DNA of 64,000 nt from an uncultured Prevotella sp. (GCA_944319815.1 CALUEX010000006.1:1-64000); one strand, 5' to 3'. Positions 1 to 8,316 are shown, counted from the first letter of the stretch. Notes: generated from the letters alone by a model not told the origin. Made by a program: numbers and translations.

Positions 1-69
1 TTGTCAACTGTAAAGATACTAAAAATATTTCATTCCCACAACTTTTTCAAAGGTTTTCTTATACCGAAC

Positions 70-1311
70 TCACGTTAGTTTATTACGGTTGTAATGTGGC
101 GTAACTTTCATGTTGAAGAAAATCATGGACACAAGGCAAAGCACAGAGCCTATAAGGTAGACCATATAGAACGTGAAGTGCTGGGCTATGATGCCGCTCG
201 TGGCGATGCCGATACCTATGCCCACGTCCCATGCCGTCAGGTATGTGCTGGTTGCCGTGGCACGCTGGTTATTGGGCGCCAGATTGATGTAAAGGGTGTT
301 CATGGCCGGGAAAATGACGCCAAAACCTACACCGAGCAATAAAGGCACGGCGAAGAACATAGCCTCGGCAACAACCATGCTGTGCGGTACTACAAAACGG
401 CACATACTAAGAATGAAGAAAGCAGCAACTACTGGATAAAGACCTACGTGTATGCACTGCGTGATGTAGCCTTGGTCAACCTTCTTGCCGGCGACAAGGC
501 GCGACGCGCCCATGCCCACCGCCATAAGCGTAAAGAAGAAACCTGACGGAACGTCGAGATTTATCTCCTTGGCATACATGGCAACGAAGTTTGTCGTCGC
601 ACCGTATGGGATGGAAAGCATCAGGAGGGCAATGCTCACAGGTATGCCCTTAAGAAGGATAAAGCGGTCGAGCGAGAGCTTACGCTTTGGCGCAGCAGGG
701 TCTACGCCCGTATTTTGCTTATGCAGCAAGCGCGCCTTCAGTGACTCCGGAGTGCGCGGCTTTACGCACAAGGCGCACAAAAGCCCAGTGACGCTGAAAG
801 CCATACCCGTAAAGAATATGCCATTATACGTTACATGGTCGTGCATGAAAAGTCCCGTCATGGGGCCAAGAGCCATGGCTATGTTATTGGTAAGCCCGTA
901 ATAGCCAAGGGCCTCGCCGCGCCGGCTGCTCGGCGTGATGTCTACGCAAAGAGTGTTGCCGCCAACAGTGACGCTACTGAAAAACACACCGTGAAGGGCC
1001 CGCAAGACGATAAACCACGTCAACACCCCTGCGGCCATATAGCCAAGGAATATTGAAGCGCAAATGAAATAACACAGAATATAAATAGGCTTGCGCGGGA
1101 ACTTATCCATCAAGTAGCCGGAAAACGGACGGACGCACAAGCCGCTGACCGTATAGCAGCTCAAGATTGCACCAAGCATCGCCGCCGGACAGTTGTATGT
1201 TTCGCGCAAATAGAACGGCAAAACCGGGATGAGTATCCAGAAGCCAAAAAACAAGAGGAAGTTGGCCGCCAAGATAAACATATAGCTACGTGTGAACAGA
1301 CGCTCTTTCAT
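70..1311 (-). CDS. MFS transporter, probable exporter
   Basis: Predicted inner-membrane major facilitator superfamily carrier of 413 residues, a normal length for a 12-helix MFS protein. Hydrophobic segments run through the whole protein. The first helix pair is followed by a cytoplasmic loop reading SGYLMDKFPRKPIY (about residues 64-77), which fits the conserved MFS loop between helices 2 and 3 (G-x3-D-x2-x-R/K-K). A charged central loop (about residues 185-215, rich in K and R) separates the two six-helix halves. The overall look is that of AraJ/multidrug-type exporters, but substrate cannot be read from sequence. It ends 70 bases from the left edge and is followed on the same strand by pheS upstream, with a 148-base gap containing an inverted repeat, so it is probably its own unit. 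Confidence 0.85.
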   Translation of the reverse strand: MKERLFTRSYMFILAANFLLFFGFWILIPVLPFYLRETYNCPAAMLGAILSCYTVSGLCVRPFSGYLMDKFPRKPIYILCYFICASIFLGYMAAGVLTWFIVLRALHGVFFSSVTVGGNTLCVDITPSSRRGEALGYYGLTNNIAMALGPMTGLFMHDHVTYNGIFFTGMAFSVTGLLCALCVKPRTPESLKARLLHKQNTGVDPAAPKRKLSLDRFILLKGIPVSIALLMLSIPYGATTNFVAMYAKEINLDVPSGFFFTLMAVGMGASRLVAGKKVDQGYITQCIHVGLYPVVAAFFILSMCRFVVPHSMVVAEAMFFAVPLLLGVGFGVIFPAMNTLYINLAPNNQRATATSTYLTAWDVGIGIGIATSGIIAQHFTFYMVYLIGSVLCLVSMIFFNMKVTPHYNRNKLT

Positions 1312-1371
1312 CTCCAGAATATAATGGTTAGTGAAATATCGCTTGAATGTTGTTATGCCTGAAAATCAAAA

Positions 1372-1440
1372 AGTTAAGAATTAAGAAAGATGCTTCTGCA
1401 AAGGCTCAATCGGCCTTGCGTTCCTTCTTAATCCTTAACT
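1372..1440. repeat. Inverted repeat, probable terminator of pheS
   Basis: Arms AGTTAAGAATTAAGAA (1372-1387) and TTCTTAATCCTTAACT (1425-1440) pair with one mismatch. A shorter inner hairpin AAGG...CCTT (1401-1416) lies between them. It follows the pheS stop codon on the minus strand. The arm word recurs in the hairpin after thrS near 16.04 kb. Confidence 0.6.
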
Positions 1441-1459
1441 CACTATAATTGACTGAATA

Positions 1460-2497
1460 TTAATTAGCCGCCTCGAACTCCTGCAAGAAGCGCACATCGT
1501 TCTCTGAGAACAGACGGAGGTCGGACACTTGATATTTCAAGTTTGTGACACGCTCTACGCCGAGTCCGAAAGCATAACCACTATAAACCTTGCTGTCTAT
1601 GCCGCAAAGCTCAAGGACGTTGGGGTCAACCATTCCGCAGCCGAGGATTTCAACCCACCCCGTATGCTTACAGAAACCGCAGCCCTTGCCACCGCAGATG
1701 TGGCACGAAATATCCATCTCGGCACTCGGCTCGGTAAACGGGAAATAGCTTGGACGAAGACGGATTTTCGTGTCTGCACCGAACAGCTCGCGGGCAAACG
1801 TAAGCAGCACTTGCTTAAGGTCTGTGAACGATACGTCCTTGTCAATGTAAAGTCCCTCGATTTGGTGGAAGAAACAATGCGCACGTGCCGTGATGGCCTC
1901 GTTACGGTAAACACGACCCGGGCAGATAACGCGGATGGGCGGTTTCGTCACATCCATAACCCTGGCCTGGACAGAACTTGTATGACTGCGCAAGATTATG
2001 TTTTTGGTAACATCGTTTGGATTAGTCTCAACAAAAAACGTATCCTGCATATCACGCGCAGGATGGTCTGCAGCAAAATTCATCTTGGTAAATACGTGCA
2101 GGTCATCTTCCACCTCCGGGCCGTCTGCAAGCGTAAATCCCATACGTGAAAATATGTCTATGATTTCGTTCCTGACAATAGTAAGCGGATGGCGCGTGCC
2201 ATGCTTTATTGGGTAAGCCGTGCGGGTAAGGTCAAGTCCTTCATCATGGCTCTCTTTTGCATCACATTGTTCGCGCAGGGAATTGATGCGATTAAGTGCA
2301 GTCTGCTTTAGTTCATTAATTTTTACTCCAACTTCTTTCTTCTGCTCTGCCGGGACATTCCTGAAATCAGCCATAATGGCATTGATTTCACCTTTTTTAC
2401 TGAGATATTTAAGCCTTAAAGCCTCTATTTCCTCAGGCGTAGAAGCATTAAGGTTTTTCACTTCTTCAAGCAGTTTCTCTATTTTCTCGAGTATCAT
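1460..2497 (-). CDS. pheS: Phenylalanine--tRNA ligase alpha subunit
   Basis: Catalytic alpha subunit of cytosolic phenylalanyl-tRNA synthetase; with PheT it charges tRNA-Phe. The 345 residues match the usual 330-350. The N-terminal about 90 residues form the tRNA-binding coiled coil (EKIEKLLEEVKNL and following). The class II core follows: HPLTIVRNEI, the motif 2 region with ICPGRVYRNEAITARAH (about residues 190-206), FHQIEGLYID, and motif 3 near the C-terminus with GLGVERV (about residues 313-319). A cysteine cluster CHICGGKGCGFCKHTGW (about residues 266-282) is typical of this subunit in many Bacteroidetes. The start lies just downstream of a TACCTTTG minus-strand promoter element. pheT is not adjacent, so the two subunits are encoded apart, as is common in this phylum. 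Confidence 0.97.
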   Translation of the reverse strand: MILEKIEKLLEEVKNLNASTPEEIEALRLKYLSKKGEINAIMADFRNVPAEQKKEVGVKINELKQTALNRINSLREQCDAKESHDEGLDLTRTAYPIKHGTRHPLTIVRNEIIDIFSRMGFTLADGPEVEDDLHVFTKMNFAADHPARDMQDTFFVETNPNDVTKNIILRSHTSSVQARVMDVTKPPIRVICPGRVYRNEAITARAHCFFHQIEGLYIDKDVSFTDLKQVLLTFARELFGADTKIRLRPSYFPFTEPSAEMDISCHICGGKGCGFCKHTGWVEILGCGMVDPNVLELCGIDSKVYSGYAFGLGVERVTNLKYQVSDLRLFSENDVRFLQEFEAAN

Positions 2498-2534
2498 AAT
2501 AAAAATAAATTTGGCTCTTATTAAAATATTGATG

Positions 2535-2542
2535 CAAAGGTA
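2535..2542 (-). promoter_or_regulatory. Promoter -7 element of pheS
   Basis: CAAAGGTA on the plus strand reads TACCTTTG on the minus strand, an exact TAnnTTTG element, 38 bases before the pheS start. No good TTTG -33 box is visible at 19-21 bp. Confidence 0.6.
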
Positions 2543-2585
2543 ATATTTTTACCTTTAATCTACGTTATAAATCAAAATAAAGTTG

Positions 2586-2593
2586 TACTTTTG
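2586..2593 (+). promoter_or_regulatory. Promoter -7 element of the lipoprotein-murB operon
   Basis: TACTTTTG matches TAnnTTTG and points away from the pheS promoter, making the gap a divergent promoter region. The predicted leader to the lipoprotein start is about 145 bases and contains a 40-codon open frame. Confidence 0.5.
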
Positions 2594-2608
2594 CGAAAAT
2601 TTTGAGAG

Positions 2609-2731
2609 ATGCCGATAGCATGGGAAAGGATAGCTATGGTTACGGTTAAGACAACGACCGGAAAGGGACGAAAACCGCTGGAGCCATACCTGATACGACA
2701 GTATGCCGTAACCTTCCTGACCAATAGATGA
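2609..2731 (+). CDS. Possible 40-codon leader ORF
   Basis: An ATG frame of 40 codons begins 15 bases after a TAnnTTTG element and ends in TGA two bases before the first possible ATG of the next gene. The product begins MPIAWERIAMVTVKTTTGKG and is basic at its centre. It has no recognised family. Its tight fit between promoter and next gene, and the lack of interruption, are the only support. It may be a small protein, a translated leader, or chance. Confidence 0.25.
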   Translation: MPIAWERIAMVTVKTTTGKGRKPLEPYLIRQYAVTFLTNR

Positions 2732-2744
2732 AATGTATGGAAAT

Positions 2745-3593
2745 ATGAAAAAAGGCGTTGTATTTGTCTTTGCGACGTGTCTGCTCATGGCGACCTGGAC
2801 AACAGGATGCTCAGACAAGAAACCCGTTTCCGCCGACACGACGGCTGTCGATTCAACCATGTTTGCCGACACCACCGCTGTCGACACAATGGACCAGCTC
2901 ATTGCCGAACAACAAATGCCTAAAGCCGCCGACGAACTTTTCGACGACTTTATCTTTAACTTCGCCGCAAACCGTAAGTTACAGATGAACAGGATAAAAT
3001 TCCCGCTAAAAGTTGTTGATGGCAACGAAGTGACATTCCTGAAAAAAGCCCAATGGAAAATGGAGCATTTTTTCATGGAACAAGGATACTACACCTTGAT
3101 TTTCGATAACATGAAACAAATGGACGTGGTGAAAGACACATCCATAAACAATGTCGTGATAGAAAAGGTTTATCTCACGGAAAAGAAAGTCAAGAAGTAT
3201 ATGTTCAACAGGGTGAACGGTCGTTGGATGCTTACCTCCATACAAACCAACGCCATGATACACAACACCAACGCATCATTCCTGACATTTTACCAGCGCT
3301 TTGCCACCGACAAGGACTTCCAACTTGAAAGCCTTAACAACCCCGTCATGTTCACAGGGCCTGACCCCGACGACGACTTCAGCACCATGACCGGAGAAAT
3401 CGCCCCGGAAACATGGCCCGCATTTGCCCCAGAGCTTCCATCCGACTTCATTTATAATATAATGTACGGACAAAAATATACTGAAGGCAACCAAAAGATT
3501 TTTGTAATGCGAGGTATTGCAAACGGAATGGAAATGGAATTGACCTTCAAACGCATTGACGGTGACTGGAAGCTAACTGCCTTATCTGAATAA
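2745..3593 (+). CDS. DUF4348-like lipoprotein
   Basis: Predicted lipoprotein of about 282 residues. The frame opens at 2733, but the ATG at 2745 gives a canonical signal peptide (MKKGVVFVFATCLLMATWTTGC) with the lipobox cysteine near residue 22, so 2745 is preferred. A low-complexity T/A/D linker follows (repeats of DTTAVDST), then a compact domain of about 220 residues. The domain matches my memory of DUF4348, a Bacteroidetes-only family of unknown function with a cystatin-like look: DDFIFNFAANRKLQMNRIKFPL near the start and ELTFKRIDGDWKLTALSE at the end. It is first in an operon with murB (39-base gap) and a metallo-hydrolase, so an envelope role is an inference. Confidence 0.75.
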   Translation: MKKGVVFVFATCLLMATWTTGCSDKKPVSADTTAVDSTMFADTTAVDTMDQLIAEQQMPKAADELFDDFIFNFAANRKLQMNRIKFPLKVVDGNEVTFLKKAQWKMEHFFMEQGYYTLIFDNMKQMDVVKDTSINNVVIEKVYLTEKKVKKYMFNRVNGRWMLTSIQTNAMIHNTNASFLTFYQRFATDKDFQLESLNNPVMFTGPDPDDDFSTMTGEIAPETWPAFAPELPSDFIYNIMYGQKYTEGNQKIFVMRGIANGMEMELTFKRIDGDWKLTALSE

Positions 3594-3632
3594 ACCATAA
3601 TTCGAGCTTCTGCTTGACATTAAACAACCAGG

Positions 3633-4646
3633 ATGAAAGATTTAACTGACTACAATCTCAAAAGACATAATACATTCGGGATGGACGTCCGATGCCGACG
3701 TTTTATTGAATTCAACTCCATAGAAGAATTGCAGCAAACGTTAAGCTCACTTTCCATAGCCGACCAGCCGTTGCTTTTAATTGGCAGCGGAAGCAACTTG
3801 CTTTTCACAAAAGACTTTGACGGCACCATAATACATTCCGCCATAAAAGGCCATACGGCAACAAAGGTTGACGGTAACGTATTACTGCGTTGTGGAAGCG
3901 GAGAAACATGGGACGACATCGTAAAACTTTGCGTGAGGAACGGACTGTATGGAGCTGAAAACCTTTCACTTATCCCTGGTGAAGTAGGAGCAAGCGCCAT
4001 CCAAAATATTGGAGCATACGGCATTGAGGCCAAAGACCTTATATACGAAGTCGAGGCCGTTGACATATCAACAGGCAAAATACACACATTTGCCAACAGT
4101 GAATGCGAATATTCTTATAGGTGGAGCAAATTCAAAGGCGAATGGCGCAACAAGTTCATAATAACACACGTGACCTACATTCTGTCTGAAACGTTCGCCC
4201 CCCACCTTGACTACGGAAACATAAGGGCTGAACTGGAGGCAAAAGGAATACAATCACCTACAGCAGAACAACTAAGGGAAGCAATAATAAGAATACGCAA
4301 CCAGAAACTACCCGACCCCAAAATAGAAGGAAATGCCGGCAGCTTTTTCACAAATCCCATCGTTTCCACAGAAAAATACAAAGAACTTGCAAACAAGTTT
4401 GCAACTGTACCACATTACATAATTGACGCCGACCATGTGAAAATCCCAGCAGGCTGGATGATTGAACAATGTGGATGGAAAGGAAAAACACTCGGCAAGG
4501 CGGGAGTCCACTCGCGACAAGCATTGGTTCTCGTAAACAAAGGAGGAGCGAGCGGAAAAGACATATTACATCTTTGTGAAGCCATAAAAAAAGATGTCCA
4601 GGATAAATTCGGCATCGAGATAAAACCCGAAGTGAACATCATCTAA
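3633..4646 (+). CDS. murB: UDP-N-acetylmuramate dehydrogenase
   Basis: Cytosolic flavoenzyme that reduces UDP-GlcNAc-enolpyruvate to UDP-MurNAc in peptidoglycan synthesis. The 337 residues match the longer, Escherichia-like type I MurB. The N-terminal FAD-binding domain shows LIGSGSNLLF (about residues 49-58), then GAENLSLIPGEVGASAIQNI (about 109-128). The active-site serine lies in GNAGSFFTNP (about 232-241). The C-terminus carries the type I signature HSRQALVLVNKGGASGKDI and ends IEIKPEVNII with the catalytic glutamate. It sits between the DUF4348-like lipoprotein and the metallo-hydrolase, which starts two bases after its stop codon, so the three are surely co-transcribed. Confidence 0.97.
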   Translation: MKDLTDYNLKRHNTFGMDVRCRRFIEFNSIEELQQTLSSLSIADQPLLLIGSGSNLLFTKDFDGTIIHSAIKGHTATKVDGNVLLRCGSGETWDDIVKLCVRNGLYGAENLSLIPGEVGASAIQNIGAYGIEAKDLIYEVEAVDISTGKIHTFANSECEYSYRWSKFKGEWRNKFIITHVTYILSETFAPHLDYGNIRAELEAKGIQSPTAEQLREAIIRIRNQKLPDPKIEGNAGSFFTNPIVSTEKYKELANKFATVPHYIIDADHVKIPAGWMIEQCGWKGKTLGKAGVHSRQALVLVNKGGASGKDILHLCEAIKKDVQDKFGIEIKPEVNII

Positions 4647-4648
4647 AC

Positions 4649-5410
4649 ATGAAACTTACTTTTTTGGGCACAGGCACGTCAGTCGGCGTGCCGACTATAG
4701 GTTGCAAATGCAAAGTCTGCCAAAGCACAGACCAGCACGACAAACGGTTGCGTGCATCTGCATTAGTTGAATATGGATGTAGAAGGATACTCATCGACTG
4801 TGGGCCTGACTTCCGCCAACAAATGCTAAATGTCGAATTCAGGAAAATCGATGCGGTGCTATTAACCCACATACATTATGACCATGTAGGCGGACTTGAC
4901 GACCTTAGACCTTTTTGCAAATTTGGCGAAATAAATGTTTACGCCGATGCAATTACCTCAAACGGCTTACGGCACACCATACCCTACTGTTTTGACAAAC
5001 ACAAATACCCTGGAGTCCCAAGCATCAGGCTTAATACTATAAAGCCACATGAAAACCTGGAAATCGACGGACTAACAATAACGCCAATAAAGGTAATGCA
5101 CGACAAATTGCCGATTTTAGGATATAGGCTCGGCAACCTCCTCTATATTACCGACATGAAAACCATTGACGATGAAGAATTTAACTACTTCAAAGGTGTT
5201 AAAACATTAATTATCAACGCGCTACGCTTTTCGCCACAGCATCATTCCCACCTCACGGTTGAAGAAGCTATTAGCTTTGCAAAAAGAGTAGGAGCGGATA
5301 GAACATTTTTTACCCACATGGGACATGACATAGGGCTGCATGAAGAAGTCAACCAGATGTTACCCAAAGACATAAAATTAGCTTATGATGGACAATCCAT
5401 CGACCTTTAA
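4649..5410 (+). CDS. MBL-fold metallo-hydrolase, PhnP-like
   Basis: Predicted cytosolic zinc or manganese hydrolase of 253 residues in the metallo-beta-lactamase fold. The metal-binding motif THIHYDHVGGLDD (about residues 74-86) has the HxHxDH signature. Later metal ligands are ITDMK (about 168-172) and FFTHMGHDIG (about 222-231). The N-terminal triplet C19, C21, C24 in GCKCKVCQS is a zinc knuckle found in the PhnP/lipoate-cyclase-like subgroup (cyclic phosphodiesterases). PhnP itself acts in phosphonate breakdown, but no phosphonate genes are nearby, so the substrate here is unknown. Its start follows the murB stop by two bases, indicating translational coupling. Confidence 0.85.
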   Translation: MKLTFLGTGTSVGVPTIGCKCKVCQSTDQHDKRLRASALVEYGCRRILIDCGPDFRQQMLNVEFRKIDAVLLTHIHYDHVGGLDDLRPFCKFGEINVYADAITSNGLRHTIPYCFDKHKYPGVPSIRLNTIKPHENLEIDGLTITPIKVMHDKLPILGYRLGNLLYITDMKTIDDEEFNYFKGVKTLIINALRFSPQHHSHLTVEEAISFAKRVGADRTFFTHMGHDIGLHEEVNQMLPKDIKLAYDGQSIDL

Positions 5411-5471
5411 CTTAAAAATAACATACTTTTTGCTAAAATAACATAAAATCAACATACGAAAACGGCGTATT

Positions 5472-5503
5472 TTTGGCACAATACGAAAAACGCAGTACCT
5501 TTG
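5472..5503 (+). promoter_or_regulatory. Strong promoter of candidate small RNA
   Basis: TTTG (5472-5475), a 20-bp spacer, then TACCTTTG (5496-5503): a perfect match to the Bacteroidetes housekeeping promoter. No coding frame follows before a strong terminator. Confidence 0.75.
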
Positions 5504-5508
5504 CACCG

Positions 5509-5570
5509 TGTTTTTCATAGTATTAGATTTAAGGTTAACAAGATTGGAGTACGGCGGTACTCCTTTTTTA
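5509..5570 (+). ncRNA. Candidate small noncoding RNA, about 60 nt
   Basis: A complete small transcription unit with no open frame. The promoter at 5472-5503 would start RNA near 5509. The body includes TAGATTTAAGGTTAACAAG, then a perfect 7-bp stem GGAGTAC (5546-5552), loop GGCG, GTACTCC (5557-5563), followed by six T residues. I have the impression of having seen this body sequence in other Bacteroidales, but I cannot name a family. Function is unknown. It lies between the convergent murB operon and the YtxH operon, so it could also terminate readthrough. Confidence 0.6.
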
Positions 5571-5635
5571 TTTTATAACCTTACATCTTACCAATAAATG
5601 CAGAATACACAAAAGAACTTTAAATAAGATAAACT

Positions 5636-5887
5636 TTATTTTCTCTTATACTTGCGATACAGCTTCCAAACAAGCATGAACCCGTCTGCCAAGCCTGCAC
5701 CTGTTGACATAACCGATGCCAATGTCAAGCCTTTTTTCTTTGGTGCCGGCTTTTTGAAAAGTTCTTTCCACAATATGCCAATCTGTTGGTTGTCTCTTCT
5801 TATTTCCGAAAGCACAACCTCCTTACGCAACCTTATCTCTTGTAAAGTCTCATATTTTTCTTTCCTCTCGATGTCCATATCTCGCAA
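5636..5887 (-). CDS. Small hypothetical protein with coiled-coil N-terminus
   Basis: An 83-residue protein, third in the minus-strand operon with the YtxH and holin-like genes; its start abuts the holin-like stop codon. Residues 1-45 are highly charged and predicted helical (RKEKYETLQEIRLRKEVVLS and following), probably a coiled coil. A short hydrophobic stretch LASVMSTGAGLADGFMLVW (about 56-74) could be a membrane helix, and the tail is basic (KLYRKYKRK). No family is recognised. The context suggests a small membrane-associated partner of the two upstream proteins. Confidence 0.65.
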   Translation of the reverse strand: MRDMDIERKEKYETLQEIRLRKEVVLSEIRRDNQQIGILWKELFKKPAPKKKGLTLASVMSTGAGLADGFMLVWKLYRKYKRK

Positions 5888-5888
5888 A

Positions 5889-6236
5889 TTACTCCGTCAA
5901 TAAACTTGTAATAAACCTGATTAAAGGCCTTTCAATCCAAGTTTTCCTGAAAGAAACAAACAATATAAACACTATAACATAAAACAAACCCACCGCACCA
6001 AAAGCAGCAGGGTAACCGATGGACGAGCCTAAAGCCAAAGCTACCGATAAAGAAAGAAAGAACGCTATTGCAACAACAACTAACGCCAAGATAACAAAAA
6101 GCAGCAACGCTGTAACAACCCTAACGGTCTTGTCCATAACATCGAGCTTCAGGTATTCACCCTGAAGCCCGACACTATGCTTAATCAACTTGAAAAGCTG
6201 ACCAATAGTTTCAATATTCTTATCGCTTGAGAACAT
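5889..6236 (-). CDS. Phage holin superfamily III-like membrane protein
   Basis: A 115-residue inner-membrane protein. After a 40-residue cytoplasmic start (IGQLFKLIKHSVGLQGEYLK), two long hydrophobic helices occur (about residues 44-72 and 76-98), followed by the amphipathic tail RKTWIERPLIRFITSLLTE. This layout matches the putative holin/DUF1469 family, which in free-living bacteria is common in chromosomes and not tied to prophages. There are no phage genes around. It is between the YtxH gene (15 bases upstream) and the coiled-coil gene, an arrangement that I recall as common in Bacteroidetes and probably linked to envelope stress. Confidence 0.75.
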   Translation of the reverse strand: MFSSDKNIETIGQLFKLIKHSVGLQGEYLKLDVMDKTVRVVTALLLFVILALVVVAIAFFLSLSVALALGSSIGYPAAFGAVGLFYVIVFILFVSFRKTWIERPLIRFITSLLTE

Positions 6237-6251
6237 TACAAATAGGCGAAA

Positions 6252-6470
6252 TTAAGCTATTTCCGTGTCTGTTGCGTCCTTGATGTCGTCAGCCAAGTCG
6301 TTCATTTCCCTACGGCTCAACTTTATGTTGTGCTTTTGGCAAAAATCGTCAATGGCATCTGTGATTTTCACACGTGTGTCTTTTCCTTTCTCCGGAGCCA
6401 AGAGCAGACCTAAAGCTGCGCCGGCGATTGCGCCTCCCAAAAATGCGCCAATGTAACCTAATGTTTTCAT
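6252..6470 (-). CDS. YtxH domain-containing protein
   Basis: A 72-residue protein and the first gene of the three-gene minus-strand operon. Residues 4-26 form one glycine- and alanine-rich membrane helix, followed directly by LLAPEKGKDTR, the signature of YtxH/general-stress proteins. The rest is a charged helix (RREMNDLADDIKDATDTEIA). YtxH proteins are stress-induced in Bacillus, but their molecular role is unknown. A minus-strand TATTTTTG element at 6559-6566 would start a leader of about 80 bases. Confidence 0.85.
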   Translation of the reverse strand: MKTLGYIGAFLGGAIAGAALGLLLAPEKGKDTRVKITDAIDDFCQKHNIKLSRREMNDLADDIKDATDTEIA

Positions 6471-6558
6471 AATACTTGTAATTTAATTATTATAATATGT
6501 GTCTAACATCCAAACTGCTGTCGCTGCGGGCGACCCGCACGCTTCATTTTAGTGATAG

Positions 6559-6589
6559 CAAAAATAATGATTATTTTCCAAATATCAAT
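6559..6589 (-). promoter_or_regulatory. Promoter of the YtxH operon
   Basis: CAAAAATA (6559-6566) reads TATTTTTG on the minus strand. CAAT at 6586-6589 reads ATTG, a one-mismatch -33 box 19 bp away. The rest of the 6471-6744 gap is AT-rich, with nothing else recognised. Confidence 0.45.
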
Positions 6590-6744
6590 GTTTTCAACCG
6601 ACTTTTTTGTTAAAAACAATGTATTTCCCTGATTTAACAAACTTTATGCACATGAAACCTGCCTATTTGCCTGATTTTGTGTAATTTCGCACAATAATAT
6701 TCATTGGAACAAGTTTAATCTCCAAATAATAAAATATAGGAATT

Positions 6745-7242
6745 ATGAGAAAATACGTGGTGGCAGTTGCCGGTCTTTGCATAGCATTGGCATTTACAGG
6801 TTGTAAATCATCTGAAAGTGCATACAAGAAAGCATACGAAAAGGCTAAGGCACAGGAAGAAAACCGTGCGACAGACCAGAACCAAGGAAACGAGGAAATT
6901 GCAGTCGTGGCTCCTGTTGTGGAAAAGCCTGCGACAGAAACCGTTGTCGTTGACAATGCAGACAACGTACCAGTAAGGCAAGAAACATTATCTGTTGTCA
7001 ACGGAGCGGGACTCAAGAGCTTTAGCGTCGTCGTAGGTTCGTTCTCCGTACAAGCAAACGCCGAAGGATTACAAAGCACACTGAAAAGCCAGGGTTACGA
7101 TGCACAAGTAGCTTACAACTCTGCAAACCAGATGTACCGTGTTGTAGCCGCAACATTCGATTCCAAGCCCGAAGCCGTAAGCAGCCGCAACGACCTGCGC
7201 TCACAATATCCTGACGCTTGGTTGCTCTATAACCAAAGATAA
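6745..7242 (+). CDS. SPOR domain lipoprotein
   Basis: Predicted lipoprotein of 165 residues. The signal peptide MRKYVVAVAGLCIALAFTGC ends at the lipobox cysteine, residue 20. A charged helical stretch (SAYKKAYEKAKAQEENR) and a V/A/T-rich linker lead to a C-terminal SPOR domain (about residues 92-165): FSVVVGSFSVQANAEGLQ, then LKSQGYDAQVAYN and MYRVVAATFDSKPEA. SPOR domains bind denuded glycan strands of septal peptidoglycan, so the protein likely acts at the division site or periplasmic wall. It lies 11 bases upstream of ruvX and is probably co-transcribed with ruvX and def. Confidence 0.9.
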   Translation: MRKYVVAVAGLCIALAFTGCKSSESAYKKAYEKAKAQEENRATDQNQGNEEIAVVAPVVEKPATETVVVDNADNVPVRQETLSVVNGAGLKSFSVVVGSFSVQANAEGLQSTLKSQGYDAQVAYNSANQMYRVVAATFDSKPEAVSSRNDLRSQYPDAWLLYNQR

Positions 7243-7253
7243 ACATTTATTAC

Positions 7254-7676
7254 GTGGCCCGCATATTGTCGATTGACTACGGCAAGAAGCGTACTGGGCT
7301 TGCCGTCACTGACCCGTTGCAGATTATTGCTAACGGGTTGGTGACGGTTGCTACGTCTACGCTATTTGACTATCTCAAAGACTACATTGCAAAAGAACAA
7401 GTCGAGCGCATCATCATCGGCGAACCAAGGCAGACTAACGGTGCCCCAAGCGAGAACATGACCCGCGTGATGCAATTTGTAAACCGCTGGCGCAACGCTT
7501 TTCCCGAAATTCCGATAGAATTTTACGACGAGCGTTTCACCTCGGTGCTTGCCCACAAAGCGATGCTCGACGGTGGCCTCCGCAAGAAAAAGAGGCAAGA
7601 CAAGGCCTTGGTTGACGAAATCAGCGCAACCATCATTTTGCAAAGTTATTTAGAATCAGCAAGAAGGAAACAATGA
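7254..7676 (+). CDS. ruvX: Putative pre-16S rRNA nuclease / Holliday junction resolvase-like
   Basis: YqgF/RuvX-family RNase H-fold nuclease, 140 residues, the usual family size. It opens with GTG at 7254. The first catalytic motif is [16 protein letters not shown] (about residues 6-21, with D8). The second is [12 protein letters not shown] (about 55-66), followed by [11 protein letters not shown] (about 97-107, with E99 as the acidic residue) and [14 protein letters not shown] (about 122-135, with D123). The family processes the 5' end of 16S rRNA in Escherichia coli; resolvase activity is debated. The TGA stop overlaps the ATG of def (ATGA), so the two are translationally coupled. Confidence 0.95.
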   Translation: MARILSIDYGKKRTGLAVTDPLQIIANGLVTVATSTLFDYLKDYIAKEQVERIIIGEPRQTNGAPSENMTRVMQFVNRWRNAFPEIPIEFYDERFTSVLAHKAMLDGGLRKKKRQDKALVDEISATIILQSYLESARRKQ

Positions 7677-8233
7677 TTTTACCCATTTACACATACGGGC
7701 AGCCCGTGCTCCGTAAAATTTCACAGGACATAACCCCTGACTACCCCAACCTCAAAGAACTTATCGCCAATATGTTCGAGACGCTTACCGAGTCTGACGG
7801 CGTAGGCCTTGCAGCTCCGCAAATTGGATTGGATATACGTCTCGTGGTAATCGACCTCGACGTGCTTTCCGAGGATTTGCCCGAATACAAGGACTTCCGC
7901 AAGGCGTACATCAACCCGCACATACTCGAATATGACGACACCAACGTTGACTCGTCAGAAGAAGGCTGCCTGTCTATCCCGGGAATACACGAGAGCGTGA
8001 AGCGCCCCACTCGCATCCACGTGAAATATGCCGACGAGAACTTCAACGAGCACGACGAATGGGTTGAAGGCTACTTGGCGCGCGTGATGCAGCACGAGTT
8101 CGACCATCTTGACGCAAAAATGTTCATCGACCGCATTTCGCCGCTGCGCAAGCAGCTAATCAAGAACAAGCTCAAGGCCATACTGCAAGGCCGGTTCAAG
8201 TGCAGCTACCGCGTAAGGGCCGTAAGGAAATAA
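7673..8233 (+). CDS. def: Peptide deformylase
   Basis: Cytosolic metalloenzyme that removes the formyl group from the N-terminal methionine of new proteins. All three family motifs are present: motif 1 [10 protein letters not shown] (about residues 43-52), motif 2 EEGCLSIPG (about 100-108) with the metal cysteine, and motif 3 [13 protein letters not shown] (about 142-154) with HExxH-type ligands in HEFDH. The 186 residues match bacterial type I enzymes. It overlaps ruvX by four bases. The coding end is followed by a GC-rich hairpin before the TPR gene. Confidence 0.97.
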   Translation: MILPIYTYGQPVLRKISQDITPDYPNLKELIANMFETLTESDGVGLAAPQIGLDIRLVVIDLDVLSEDLPEYKDFRKAYINPHILEYDDTNVDSSEEGCLSIPGIHESVKRPTRIHVKYADENFNEHDEWVEGYLARVMQHEFDHLDAKMFIDRISPLRKQLIKNKLKAILQGRFKCSYRVRAVRK

Positions 8234-8257
8234 CACTGCACGGCCTACCCTACCGCT

Positions 8258-8280
8258 CCGTGCCCGCCCACTGGGCACGG
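8258..8280 (+). terminator. GC-rich hairpin after def
   Basis: CCGTGCCC (8258-8265) pairs perfectly with GGGCACGG (8273-8280) across a 7-base loop. There is no T-tract, so it may attenuate rather than end transcription into the TPR gene 37 bases later. Confidence 0.4.
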
Positions 8281-8316
8281 AAATATGTAACATTGTATTT
8301 CAGGACACGTTTTGTT

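Noticed and set aside
5889..6236. Prophage holin gene
   Set aside because: No lysis, tail or packaging genes are near; this family is common in chromosomes next to YtxH genes.
8200..8316. Upstream extension of the TPR gene
   Set aside because: It overlaps def and lacks a signal peptide; the internal ATG at 8317 begins one.
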